Shown: one piece after another, positions 1-57,900 of the stretch | Numbering within the stretch: position 1 is the first letter of the stretch | How the letters are laid out: every line of letters starts with the position of its first letter | Assembly: GCA_963693365.1 (NCBI GenBank) | Contig: CAVNZM010000007.1 | Coordinates: 7,626,001 to 7,690,000 of the forward strand | Direction of reading: 5' to 3' | From: Amoebidium appalachense | Taxonomy: Eukaryota > Ichthyosporea | Length of the DNA: 64,000 bases | The notes under the pieces: model-generated | What the model was told of the DNA's origin: nothing | Seen by the model: the letters and a program-made list of their open reading frames with translations, nothing else | Databases searched by the model: none | Made by a program: the position numbers and the translations under genes

Positions 1-264
1 CAGCAGCCAATGAAACCCACCGGCGTGCACGTGTACGCACACGCACGTGCAGATGTATGTGCATGCATGTGTGCGTGGGTCCATGTGTGTGTGTTGTGCG
101 TGCGTGTCCATGTGTGTCCATGTGTGTCCATGTGTGTGCACGTGTGCGCGTGTGCACCCGTGCACGTGCCTATGTGTGTTTTAAGGTGTATGTGTATGTG
201 TTTGTGCATGTATGTGTGTACGTGTGCATGTGTGATTGTTTGAGCTTTTTAAATTATGACCCAC
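1..264. repeat. GT-rich low-complexity DNA in the SMC6 intron after exon 24
   Basis: The plus strand is a degenerate GT/GTGC array from about 30 to 240. It begins about 25 nt beyond the exon 24 donor at 264. The Cys/Val-rich open frames here are translations of the repeat. Confidence 0.8.
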
Positions 265-25676
<25,412 letters not shown>

Positions 25677-26238
25677 CCTGTCACGACTTGCGAGGCCGAC
25701 AAAGCCCACAAAATAATAACTCAAGAAGACAGCCCTTTCGCGGATAAATTTTTTTTGCCGCTTCTCACAAAAATAAGAGGCCAAGCATGCCTCCTTTCTT
25801 TCCTGTATATTTTCCTCACGCGTTTCCTCCCCTTCTCGTTTTTACTTTTCGTGACAGAAGTTCCGCTAACATGAAGGGCGCCGCGCGCCAAAATCACCTT
25901 TTGACCAATAAGAAATACGGATGTTGAAGGGAGCCAATCAGCGTTAGGCGGACTCTTTTGTGACGTCACAGTCAAGTGCACCTCCCGGGACTTCATTTTC
26001 AAGGCATCGTTTTTCCCCCACTGTACTTTTTGGTAGTTGAGTAAGTTTAGCGAAGCACCTCAGTTATACGGCACAGCCTGTTAGTTTACGTAGTGGTTTA
26101 AACTACATATTTGTACTGGCTAAAAAATTGGATTCAATGACGGCATAGGTCAGGACTCCTTTGAAGTTACTGCAAAGGTTATTATTATCATTTGGTCAGT
26201 TTCAGGGACACAGATCCAACTTAATCTATGGTGGGAAC
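25677..26238. promoter_or_regulatory. Bidirectional promoter between SMC6 and the proline-dehydrogenase-like gene
   Basis: 562 bp separate the two start codons. An E2F-type site (GCGCCAAA, reverse TTTGGCGC) is at 25885-25892. CCAAT boxes are at 25905-25909 and 25934-25938 (GCCAATCAG). A perfect CRE palindrome TGACGTCA is at 25961-25968. All fall within about 85 bp, midway between the genes. An E2F site would fit S-phase expression of SMC6; this is inferred from consensus sites known in animals and plants. Confidence 0.6.
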
Positions 26239-32554
<6,316 letters not shown>

Positions 32555-32773
32555 TGGGTTTTTCATTGGTCTGCATGTTGGAGGGGGTGTAAAAGAAACA
32601 AAGAAAATCGTCGAATTGTTTAATGTTGCCTTTTGCTAGTATGTTTACATTAATATGTACACGGGATGTGGAGACGTTCGTTTTTTTTTAACTTTTTATG
32701 GGAGTTCTTCCTTTTCTCTCTCTTGTGTGTGTGTGTGTGGTGGTGGTGGTGTGTTGGTGTTGGTGTGCCTGGT

Positions 32774-32812
<39 letters not shown>

Positions 32813-33390
32813 AGGCACATCGCTGGGCGATTTGGAGTTATTTGGAGTTATTTGGAGTTAAGTGGGTTTAGCGTTGTAATGGTACCTCGGCCCAACTCAT
32901 GAAAATAATCTGTTATTAATTAAAATTATGATAAGTGCATTTTTATATGCATATTCCGTAAGGGCTGGCCACTGTGTTGCCACACTCTAAAGACCTAGAT
33001 ATGTTATGGCTGTACGAGCCAATACGAATGTAGTGTGTATTGCTATTGTCTGCTTGGAAACAACACAACCAACAAAGCAATAACAAGTGTTTATCGTAAC
33101 ATGAATTACCACAAACTATCTTTCTCCCTGTCCCTTCCCCTTTTAAAAATTTCTCCTTCCTTTCCTCCCTCCCTCCCTCCCCCTCCTTCTCTCTCCTCTC
33201 ACTCTCTCCGTCTTTCTCTCCCTCCCTCCTGCGATATATTTTTCTCCCTTCCTCCCCCCCCCACCCCCCCCCCCCCCGCCTTCCCCCTTTTTCGCCCTCA
33301 TAAGGATTAGAAAAAGTTAAGAAGCCCACACCCCTGCACTTCTCCAGCCCTCTCTCCCGCCCGATCATCATGTCCCCCCCCCCCTCCCCC

Positions 33391-33437
<47 letters not shown>

Positions 33438-33722
33438 CACACCCCCAACCCACCCAACCCCACCCCCACCCACTACCATCACCACCACTCTTCCACCCAA
33501 AAAAAAGAGAGAAAGAGAGAGAGGGAGGGAGGGAGGGAGGGAGGGAGGGAGGGAGGGAGGGAGGGAGGGAGAGAAGAGGGAGAGAGAGGGAGAGGGAAAG
33601 AGAGTGCGAGAGGGAAAAGAAAAAAGAATGAATGAAATAAAAGAAAGAAAAAAGAAAGAGAAAAGGAAAGAAAGAAATGACGCCGTGGAAAGAAACAAGG
33701 GGGGGGGGGAAACGAGGAGATT

Positions 33723-33777
<55 letters not shown>

Positions 33778-34462
33778 GTGTTACGGTTGTTTTGCCTCGG
33801 TATAAATCCCATTTCTGGACCTTGCTGTGGCGTCACTGTAGGGGGATCCCTTAGCTTTTTAATAGTTTATGAGAAAAAAATTTATTGGTTTATGGGCATT
33901 TTATTGGCTTAGGAGCATTTTATTGGTTTAAGAACCTTTTCATTGGTTATGTACAATATCTGGGCCTACCGGACACACATAGCAGTAATGATGCAATCTC
34001 TGCTGCAACCAGTACATACTTCCTATATTCGAATACTTCGATCATCCATCCACATGTGCATCCGATGAAAAACATTCCTGCATTGTGAAGCGTCATGGCC
34101 TGAAGCCCAACCAATTCGAAATCTTTCAATGCAAAGGTGAAACCGATATCGTTTAGTTAATAACGTGCACATGCACAGCACAGTGGGAGAGTGTATATGC
34201 TTTGTAAACCCAAACATCATTCATGCAAGAACTTGAACTACTAACCATAAAGTTCTGGCCTGTAGTGTCCCCGAAAGCTTAGACAAATGCGCATGCTTTT
34301 AGAGTTTTTTTTGTTTAAATCTACAACCCTTCCGCGCAAAATCTTTATTCATATGCAACTGCTATACCTAAATCTTTGATCATTCTTTAGCTATTTTTGG
34401 TGTTACAGTATATACAACCCCTACAGCCATATCAGCTACCACACCTAACTCTTCATAATTCT
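32555..34462. other. Convergent intergenic region, PRODH-like 3' end to GT61 3' end
   Basis: Contains a G tract (32774-32811), CT-rich and C-tract sequence (33120-33440), GGGA repeats (33520-33580), a G tract (about 33725-33776) and diverged repeats near 34315-34460. No further gene was recognised. Confidence 0.7.
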
Positions 34463-48812
<14,350 letters not shown>

Positions 48813-49631
48813 CTACTTAGCCCTCAGCAAACCTGTGAGTGTGCGCACAGCAAAACCAGCCAAGAACGCCACCACACCCACCAACGCCAACCTGCTGCCG
48901 CCGCTACCCTCTTCCCTCTGCATCTTGGCACCCTTCTCTTGCCCAGGTCTCTTGTAGTTCCGCACGTACTCCGGAACAGTCGTTCCGGGGGTGAGCGTAG
49001 GGTCGTTAATGGGCTCTCCTGTTGCCATATACAGAGGGAGAACACCGCTCCACACGGGAAACCCATCGTCACATTTATCATCACCCGGGTTTCCAGTTCT
49101 GCATTTTGCACTTGCCTCGGAGATTGGCAAACGTGCCATGATTGTGGCAGACACCTCTGCATCTGTGGGAACTCTGGCCTCCGCCCACCGGTTGGGAATC
49201 ACGTGATCGGTGAACACGTGCATGGAACGCATCTTCTCGTCTGGGTCAGTAATTTCCTCCGCCTTGCCAAATAGAACAACCGACCGGTAGTTGAAGGAGT
49301 GATTGAAGACGGAGCGAGCCATAACGAAACCGTCACACAGAGTCACCACCACACAGCACGGCTCCTCTAAGATCTGACGCAACATGAAGGAGTTGCTCTT
49401 CGCGTGGAGTATCATATAGTCGCCCTCGATGCCATAGGCAGTGGGGATACAACGCACTTCCCCGTTGTCATCTTTGAAAGCAACATGACATAAAAAACCT
49501 TCTTGTAGAATTGCGTGTATTTTCTCCTTCTCGTGCGAGCCCCTGGTGGGTAGACGAGCCAGGCGCGTCTTGTCCGTCACGGGAAATGTTTCTCCCTTGA
49601 GCTCCTCTGGAGGAACCTCCACACCACCCAT
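48813..49631 (-). CDS. FMN-binding split-barrel (pyridoxamine phosphate oxidase-like) protein with C-terminal membrane anchor
   Basis: Intronless, 272 residues. Resembles the flavin-nucleotide-binding branch of the pyridoxamine 5'-phosphate oxidase-like superfamily (the COG3467/Nim type) in order and motifs: LARLPTRGSHEKEKIHAIL at the start, LQEGFLCHVAF, a CIPTAYGIEGDYMILHA strand pair, the CCVVVTLCDGFVMARS strand, FNYRSVVLFGKAEEI, then HVIPNRWAEARVPTDAEVSA. These are expected to bind FMN and may reduce or sense small molecules; the substrate is unknown. The C-terminal tail has a charged stretch (about 235-249) and then a hydrophobic segment (LALVGVVAFLAGFAVRTL) that looks like a tail anchor, uncommon in this family. 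Start: the first ATG after an upstream stop, at 49631. Confidence 0.85.
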   Translation of the reverse strand: MGGVEVPPEELKGETFPVTDKTRLARLPTRGSHEKEKIHAILQEGFLCHVAFKDDNGEVRCIPTAYGIEGDYMILHAKSNSFMLRQILEEPCCVVVTLCDGFVMARSVFNHSFNYRSVVLFGKAEEITDPDEKMRSMHVFTDHVIPNRWAEARVPTDAEVSATIMARLPISEASAKCRTGNPGDDKCDDGFPVWSGVLPLYMATGEPINDPTLTPGTTVPEYVRNYKRPGQEKGAKMQREEGSGGSRLALVGVVAFLAGFAVRTLTGLLRAK

Positions 49632-50926
49632 TCTTTAACTATGAAGTCTTACGAGTTTACTTGCAGGGGATACACTTCTTCCTCCACATAGGCCAGACTG
49701 TAAGTGTGCTTCTGCGACTAACAGGTACTGACCTGTCTCTCGTTGAACTACAGTCAAAGCCTTCCGTTCGTTGCGGACTGAAAAGAAAAGTAAGACGCAA
49801 AAAGAGAGACAGCTCAGTAGCTGTTAGCTTCTGCGACACTGTGTCCACGCAACTTTCGCGCCGACGTTCTTGTAGATCTCTGCCATTTGCAGCGTCAGCC
49901 GTATAGCGCCTGACCAGGGATCGAGATTCCCAAAAAAAACATTTGGGAATTTCCCAAATTTGTTTTCCTGTATTCCCAAAGAACCTCCAGGATGGGGAGG
50001 GGGGGGGGGGGGGGGGGGAGGGGGGGAGGGGGTAACTCAACAAAAAAAAAAGGGGGGGGTGGTGAGGGAGAGGCCGGGGGGTGAGGAGGGAGGGGGGCGG
50101 GGAGGGGAGGGGAGGGGAGAAGGGGGACTCAAGTGGGCAAAATGGACTGTGCACGTGGGTGAATATTGGGGCCATGGCCAGCATGGCCCGAGGGGAGCGC
50201 CCAGGCCGGGGCGGGGGGCCGGGGCCGGCCGGGGTCGGAGGGCCCGGGGACTCGGGGGGACCCCTTTTTAGGGGAGGCCGGGCGGGAGGGGGGGGGGGGG
50301 GGGGGGGGGGTCAGTGGGTACTACAGTGGGTCACTGGGGCCCCGGGGCGAAGATGGGGTAGGGGAGGAGGACTGTGACCGGTTTTTTGTACATGTGCGCG
50401 CTCAGGATTTTCCCAAACGCGTAGGCTTTTCCCCAAGTTTTTTTTTGGCAAATCCCAAACATTTTGGACCCTACCCCAAAGTTTCAAAAGAAGAATTCGA
50501 ACCCTGCGCCTGACATCATTGAAAGGGCCTGACTCAATCCGTGGCACTGCAAGGAGCACAGCGCTCCACAATGCGAGGGCAGTGTGAAAAGTTAGCAGAC
50601 GGACCATATGCTTATAGACGACCTGATGATGTTGGAAGTTGGAGAGTTTGGTGTAAATAGGTATATAGCGGTATGTAGCTGTGCTTATCATGGTGTATAA
50701 ATATAAATAGCTACTCCGAGTTCAACTATGTACTCTACGTAGGTCACGGCTACGTGGTGCGTGTACACATGATGCACACACAGAATGTACGTACGCGCCA
50801 TTGACACAGCTTGAATGTACTATCATGTTGTGAACACACACACACACGCGTGCACATGTGACGTACATGTATACGTAGGCACTCACAGACATAGCCACAC
50901 TGTGACGTCGACGTCGACATGTGCAG

Positions 50927-50979
<53 letters not shown>

Positions 50980-51648
50980 GAGTCTCTCTCTCTCTCTGAT
51001 ATAAACAAGAAACTTGACACACGCTAAAGAAACTTGAGCAAGCTAATGTTTATACTGTATATAAACAATCACGGTCACACATCAAGTTGTACTGGCAGAC
51101 GCGAGTACTACCCTTGCACTTTGTTTCAGTTTCTTTTCTTTATTTTTTCCCTTACCTCATCTGTCAACACATGGTGCAGATCTTTGGATTGAAATTTTTT
51201 TTGTTATGAATATTACATTAACACTTGCAAACTTTCAAGATGAAATTGTAACAAAAGCGCTACCAGTACCATTTAGTCTCACGTCGATAGCGACAACAAC
51301 ATTACTGGATTAGGAAAATACGAAAGTAAAGAACCATCTATTGGAAGGGAATGTCGATGAAAATGTCGCAAATTGTTTGTTTTACACTGTGACAAGCCCA
51401 CATCCTAAATAAAACTAAAAGCACTTAGGAACCACATCCTAAAATGCGACTCTCAGGCTATGTTGCATTGCCACCCACGGTCATGCAAAAACATTCACCC
51501 CACAGCTCTGCAACAGTATCTCCCCCCCCCCCCCCCCCTTCTCCCCCCGTCCTTATGCAGCCATAATTACACCCGCTGCCACACCAGTCCCACCAGTGTA
51601 TGCAGGCAAAAAAGGGAAAATGGGAAGAAGGGGGAAGAAGGAAGCCTA

Positions 51649-51737
<89 letters not shown>

Positions 51738-51859
51738 GATGAACCGGAAAAAAGTCGAAAAAAATAACTTGAAAAAAAAAACTTTAATGAGAGAGAAAGG
51801 GATAAAAAAAAACAAAAAAAAAACAGGAAAACGCAAATTCGCCCGCCGCACCCACCTCA
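49632..51859. other. Intergenic region, flavoprotein 5' side to endophilin 3' side
   Basis: 49632-49980 is unique (probable promoter or 5' UTR). 49990-50370 is G-rich, with an unusually GC-rich core GGGGCCGGCCGGGGTCGG-like near 50215-50260. 50700-51000 holds GT/CA sequence with (CA)n 50931-50977. 51000-51520 is unique. A C tract runs into an A run at 51650-51736. No gene was recognised. Confidence 0.65.
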
Positions 51860-51928
51860 CGCCTACATGCGCTGCACGAAGTTGCTAGAAATATTCCCGT
51901 TAAGCCCCAGAAAATTGAGAGGGAGGGG

Positions 51929-51967
<39 letters not shown>

Positions 51968-52064
51968 TCGCAGATTCGCCCGCCCGGCGGGCACACACCT
52001 CACACCTACATGCGCTGCACGAAGTTGCTGGGGAATATCCCCGTTCTGCCCCGGAAAAGAAGGG

Positions 52065-52107
<43 letters not shown>

Positions 52108-52137
52108 GCAGATTTGCCCCCCGCACACACCGCACAC
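51860..52137 (-). pseudogene. Two extra tandem copies of the endophilin last-exon tail
   Basis: The segment encoding GRTGIFPSNFVQRM plus stop, with about 40 bp after the stop, is repeated at about 52010-52056 (almost unchanged) and about 51867-51913 (more diverged). The periods are about 131 and 143 bp. Each copy is preceded in gene sense by a long T run. The copies lack the start of the SH3 domain and cannot encode it alone. They lie in the 3' UTR or downstream of the real stop at 52138. Confidence 0.85.
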
Positions 52138-52399
52138 CTACATTCGCTGCACGAAATTGCTGGGGAATATCCCCGTTCTGCCCCGGAACCTCCCCTGCAT
52201 CCAGTTGTCGTCAATCACAGACAGTAATTCCACCTGGTCTCCCTTCCTCAGTTCCAACTCGTTCGGGTTTTCCGCAACGAAATCGTACATGACTTGCACC
52301 CACTCCCCTTGGCCTGATGACATGGGGCGACCACCGCCGCTCTCCCTGTGGATATCGTGGTTGGGTGGGTTAGTGGGGTTTGGTGGTTGGGAAAAGGAA

Positions 52400-52453
<54 letters not shown>

Positions 52454-52564
52454 TGGGGGTGTGTGTGTGTGCTGGTGTGCAAGTGGTTGTGTGTTTGGCT
52501 GTGTGTATAACATTTTTGTTAAAAAGGCGGCGGCATCCCAGGGGGGTGGGTTTTTTTTTTTTTT

Positions 52565-52595
<31 letters not shown>

Positions 52596-53627
52596 GGAAG
52601 GGGGAGGGGGGAGAGGGGGGGAAAGGTGCCGGCTATGTCGTTGGTTCACGCTTGAATGATGTTGACAGCCGTTAGAGTGGCAAGACAGCTCGAAAATGCA
52701 AGGCGGGGATGGAAAAATGAAAAGAGCATACAGCATACCAAGAGCCCAGGGAGAGGGGGAGAGGGGGGGGGAGGAGGGGGGGTTTGAATGCGTCAAAAAG
52801 TACGAAGTACACAAGAACAAACGGATAACACGATGCAGAATGCAAGCCATACATAAAGAGTATGCATAATAAGCAGAGCCCATCCTCAGGGGGGGCCCAC
52901 GTCATCCACAGTACCCGAGTTTCGACCTATTCACCTCGTTAACGAAACCCAACTCAGATACTGTTTCACTTGAACATGGGTAGGTCACCCGTCTTGATCA
53001 GAGACGAGCAGGGTTGCTTATGCATGCAAGGGCAGTGGGAAAGGCCGGGGGTTAAAGTTGCAGCAGTAAGCAGGAGCAAGAAGGAAAGCATCCAATGTAT
53101 CTGAATTCGGTCCATTCTCCTCGGTACAAAACCCTACTTACAGGGGAGAATGGGGGGGAAAGAAGAAGTGGTAGTGTCACATGATGTGTGTGTGTGTGTG
53201 AGGAGTGAAGAGGGGCCGGGGCGCGGGGGGGGGGGGGGGGGGGGGGGGGGGGATGGTAAAGATGCAGCCAACGATATGACAAAACAAGGTAGCGGGGGGG
53301 GGGGGAGAGGGGGGGGAAGGGGGGGGATTGGAAGACCCGAAAGAAAAACCGAATGAAAAAGAGAAAGAGCTAGAAACAGAGGTGGTATGAGTACAGGGGG
53401 AGGATGATGATAAAGCAGTGGAGGTGGTATGAGTGCAGGGGGAGGATGATGATAAAGCAGTGGAGGTCTCTCGTGTGAAGGTGTGTTAGTGTGGTAGGTC
53501 ATGTGCCAGTGTGTGCTTGTAGGCCGGTGTGTGCGTGTGCGCGTGTGTTTCAAAGAATATGAGGGAGTGTGTGTGTGTGTGTATCCGTATGCACGTGTGA
53601 GTGTACCTGTGCGTTTGCATTGTGTTT

Positions 53628-53668
<41 letters not shown>

Positions 53669-53938
53669 CGTTGTGTTAGTGGGTGAATGGGTGGGAAGGA
53701 GGGGTGGGATCTAAGGGTAGTGATGCAGAGGAAGGGCGATACCGATGCCCAGGTGAGCAGTGTGTGTGTGTGAGGGGGGCAGGGGATGCAATAGATGGGT
53801 GGAGAACAACAAAGGTAAGACGTGGAATAGACAAAGCCAACACAACATAAACCATACAACGGGGAGTCAGGGGAGGCAGGGGGACGGAGAGAAAGAGAAG
53901 GGAGTGAGAGGAAACAAGGGAGATCGGGTAGGGTGGGT

Positions 53939-53973
<35 letters not shown>

Positions 53974-53997
53974 GGGGGATGGGGCAGGGGATGTTGT

Positions 53998-54038
<41 letters not shown>

Positions 54039-54481
54039 GGGGGAGAGAGTGTGTGTGTGTGACAAAAGAGAGACACACCTCCGCGCAAGCGTTGAAACTG
54101 GCGCTGGACCCGCACCAGTAGAAGTAGATCTCCCCAGAGCCCTCCCCATAGACTGCGGCCGGCTGGAATAACCCGGGGCCGGTCTGTTGTCCGGAATTAT
54201 GGACGGGGCCCTCTGATAGCGCTCCATTTGTGGGTGGGAGGCTGCCTCGTTTGCACGGCACTCAATCTCGTGCACGAGTGGGGCCAGAATTTCGGCCGTA
54301 AGGCGGTGGAATTCCAACTGGGCCTGCACAAGTGCAAGTAGTTGCCTGCAGTGCTCCGGTTCGTTTTCAAGAACCTGCGTGGGTCATGGGGGAGTGTTAT
54401 GGTTTTTTTTTTTTTAAAAAAAAAAAACAAGTGCTCCGGTTCGTTTTCGAGAACCTGAGTGGGTCATGGGGGAGTGTTATG

Positions 54482-54514
<33 letters not shown>

Positions 54515-54776
54515 GAATATCTGAAAAAATCAGGCGCAAGGCAGGGCTTTTCTGAAGGTGTAGGGAGAAAACAATAACTATGTTACATGATTGGTGTGAT
54601 CTGTATAAAGGTTTGCTTCGCTAGGTGGGTGGGTGGGTTGTGGGATGGGTGAGGGCCATTATTTCTTTCTTGCTTGCTTGCTGTTTTTTGTCCCTCTTTT
54701 TTCCTTCTCTTTTTTTTTCCCCCCTAATATGTTCTAATGGGAACTCGCACTGGTGTCGGGTTAGACAAGTGCACGG

Positions 54777-54818
<42 letters not shown>

Positions 54819-54964
54819 GGAGGAGGGGGGGGCAGATTGCGGAATACGGTACCAACGATGCGAAACACGGTGCAGGGCACATGCAAAGGCAAACATTTAA
54901 ATAAGCAACATCAAATATCAGCAACGTGCGCAGCACGCAAAATAGGCAGAACCCATCCTTGGGG

Positions 54965-55005
<41 letters not shown>

Positions 55006-55537
55006 GGGGAGGGAGGGGGGGGGGGGGGGGGGGGGGGGAGCAATGGCCCAGGTGAACAGCCCACAGTAAAGCCATTTTGCTGCATTTGTCCCCTCCTCCC
55101 CCCCCCCCCCCCCCCCCCCCCCCGCCCGGAGAGAGGGGGCTCTTCTTCATCCCTTTCATGTGCTTTCACACCCATAAACCTCACCCCTCGACTCGAAGTC
55201 CACTCTAGCCTTACCCTGTATATGCCTCAATAAATCCCCTCTCCTTAACTCTCGAGAAAAATCACGATGCAACATAGCGTGTGCTGCAACAAACACCCTC
55301 TATTCATTCGTTTTTAGCTCCTCTCCCCCCCCCCCCCCCCTCCCCCCCCATTCCCCCCTCCCCCCTCGGCGAGCGTTCCAATCCTTACTTTTCCTGCCTG
55401 CCTCCCTCCCTTCCTCCCCCCCTCCCCTCCTTCCCACACAAATACACACTCTCCTCACCCCTGCCACCACCTGTGACCTGCTCTCCTCAAGCTCTTAATG
55501 AACGAAGTGGAGATGATGGTTAAGAAGAGGAGAGAAA

Positions 55538-55587
<50 letters not shown>

Positions 55588-55850
55588 GAAGTAAGGCAGA
55601 GGAGCCCGAGCGAGCGCCCCGGGGGGAGGGGTGGGGGGGGGACTTGAAGAGGATGATAATCACAAAATGCAGATAACGAATACATGCACCCTTCTAGCAA
55701 TCAGCAAAACCCCCAATCGGAAGACATACACAGTAAACAGCCACGTGCGGTAGTTCCCCTCCAGCGCCCCGGGAGGAAAGGGTTTTGGGGGGGGGGGGGG
55801 GGGGGGGGGGGAAGGGGGGGGGGCAAGGGGGGGGGGGGGGGGGGGGGGGG

Positions 55851-55890
<40 letters not shown>

Positions 55891-57854
55891 TGAATGCGGA
55901 ACACGGTACGAAGTACGCATACACGAAGGACACATGCAAAGGCAAACATTCAAGTATGCAACATCAGCCATGGGCACAGTATGCGTCATAAGCAGAGCCC
56001 ATCCTCAGGGAGAACCCAAGTCATCAATTGCGTCTGAGTTTCGACCCCTTAGCCCGCGTATATACGAATCTCCAACTCAGACAGCAGCATGGGGGAAGGG
56101 GGGAGGGCAGGGAGGGGGGGGGCCAAAACCAACCTGGACCATGCCGTTATAGCACTGCTCTTTGATTTCCTCGAACTTGGCCTCAGCAAGGCGGAAATCA
56201 TCCTCAGCCTAGCAGAGAAATAAACGAGGTGTGAGTGGTCATTGTTGCTGGTGGAATGGAAAATGCATGGGGTTATGGAGTAAAGATAAAAAGGAAATTT
56301 GCATGTGGGTATGGATTATAACGTTAGTAAACCAGCTAATAGAAAATGAAAATGGGTGGGATCTGGTATACGTTTACACACAGACATAGCGGGTGGCTAC
56401 ATGCAGAGAAGACAGATCTAGAGAGGCACAGGTGCCAAGAAGAAGCAGGCGTTTGGAGGGGAGGGGGGAGGGGGTGCATGGGGGGATTACAGGGGAGGTC
56501 GGGGGGAGAGGAAGCGGAGGGGGTATATTGGTAGGGAGATTTGGGGGGGCGGGGAAAGGGGGGGGGGGGGGGGGAGGGGGGAGGGGGAGAAGGGGGGAAG
56601 GGAGCCGGGGGGGGGGAATGGGGGGGTTTGAATGTGCACGGTACGAAGTACGGGCTAGTGCATGAGACGGCACAAAACAAATAATAAAAAGGAAAGAAAA
56701 CATTAATGAAGCAGTAATCAGACCTCTTACTGACTAAGCAAGTGCACCAGCCACTAGCCAAAAGGGGGAAGGGGGTAGGGGTGGGGGTGTTGGGGTGTTG
56801 GGGTGTTTGGGCGGGGGGGGGGGGGGAGGGGGGGGAGGAGGGGGGAGGGCTTGGAATTACGGTGTACGATGTTCACAATTACAGCAACAACACAATGCAT
56901 ATTGTGCAAAGCAAACACTAGGAGAATGGTTTTCGAGTAGAGGAGGCGAAGGAGGAGAGGGGGAGAGGAAGGGAACGGGAGGGGCGGGGGGGGGGGGGGG
57001 GGGGGGGAGGGAGGGGGGGGGGGGAGGGTAGAGATAAGGAAGGTGTTTGTGTAAGGGAGTGGTGCTCTTTGGTAGAACACCAACACCTCGCAAAACCTCC
57101 GTAAGCGTGTCTGCAAAGGGGTGGGGTGGGGTGGGACGGGGAGGGGGGGGGGGGGGGGGGGGGAGGGGGGGGGTTGGGGGAGGAGGGATTAAGAGACGTG
57201 TATGAAAAGTGCGCCGGAATGGCAAGCAGGGGGAGAGGAAGGGGGGGGGGGGGAGGGGGGGGGGGGTTTGAATGCGTCAAAAAGTACGAAGTACACAAGA
57301 ACAAACGGATAACACGATGCAGAATGCAAGCCATACATAAAGAGTATGCATAATAAGCAGAGCCCATCCTCAGGGGGGGCCCACGTCATCCACAGTACCC
57401 GAGTTTCGACCTATTCCGGGGGGGGGGAGGGGCGCAGAAGGCAGCGTACCGTGCGGCGTACGAAGGTAAAGAACGAAAAACAGGTGCAGGACATAGAGCA
57501 ACGTGCACAAAATACTATGTCAGCATGAGCACGTGGTCACAGGAAAACTCGAAGACGGGATGAAAAGGTGGTGATTTTCGAGATGTGGGTGGGAAGGAGG
57601 GGGGGAGGGGGGGGGGGGGGGAGGGGAGGGGAGGGGGGAGGGGGAGGGAGGGGGAAGACTCCTAAGGCGGGAGGGAAAAGGAGGGAAAGGGGGACGGGAG
57701 GAGGGGGAGAAGGGGAAGGGGTTCCCTTCGCCAACAGGATGTTGAAGAGCCACCCGTTATCTGTTGGCTTTTCGTGTGCTTGTGTGTGACAGAGCCTGTG
57801 TGTGCATGTGGATGGCAAATGTGTCCATGTGTGCTTATTCTTCCGTGTTCGCAG

Positions 57855-57900
<46 letters not shown>

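Noticed and set aside
57401-57412. GAGTTTCGACCT in the repeat family as a polymerase III B box (SINE)
   Set aside because: It resembles a B box, but no convincing A box lies at the right distance and there is no tRNA-like fold.
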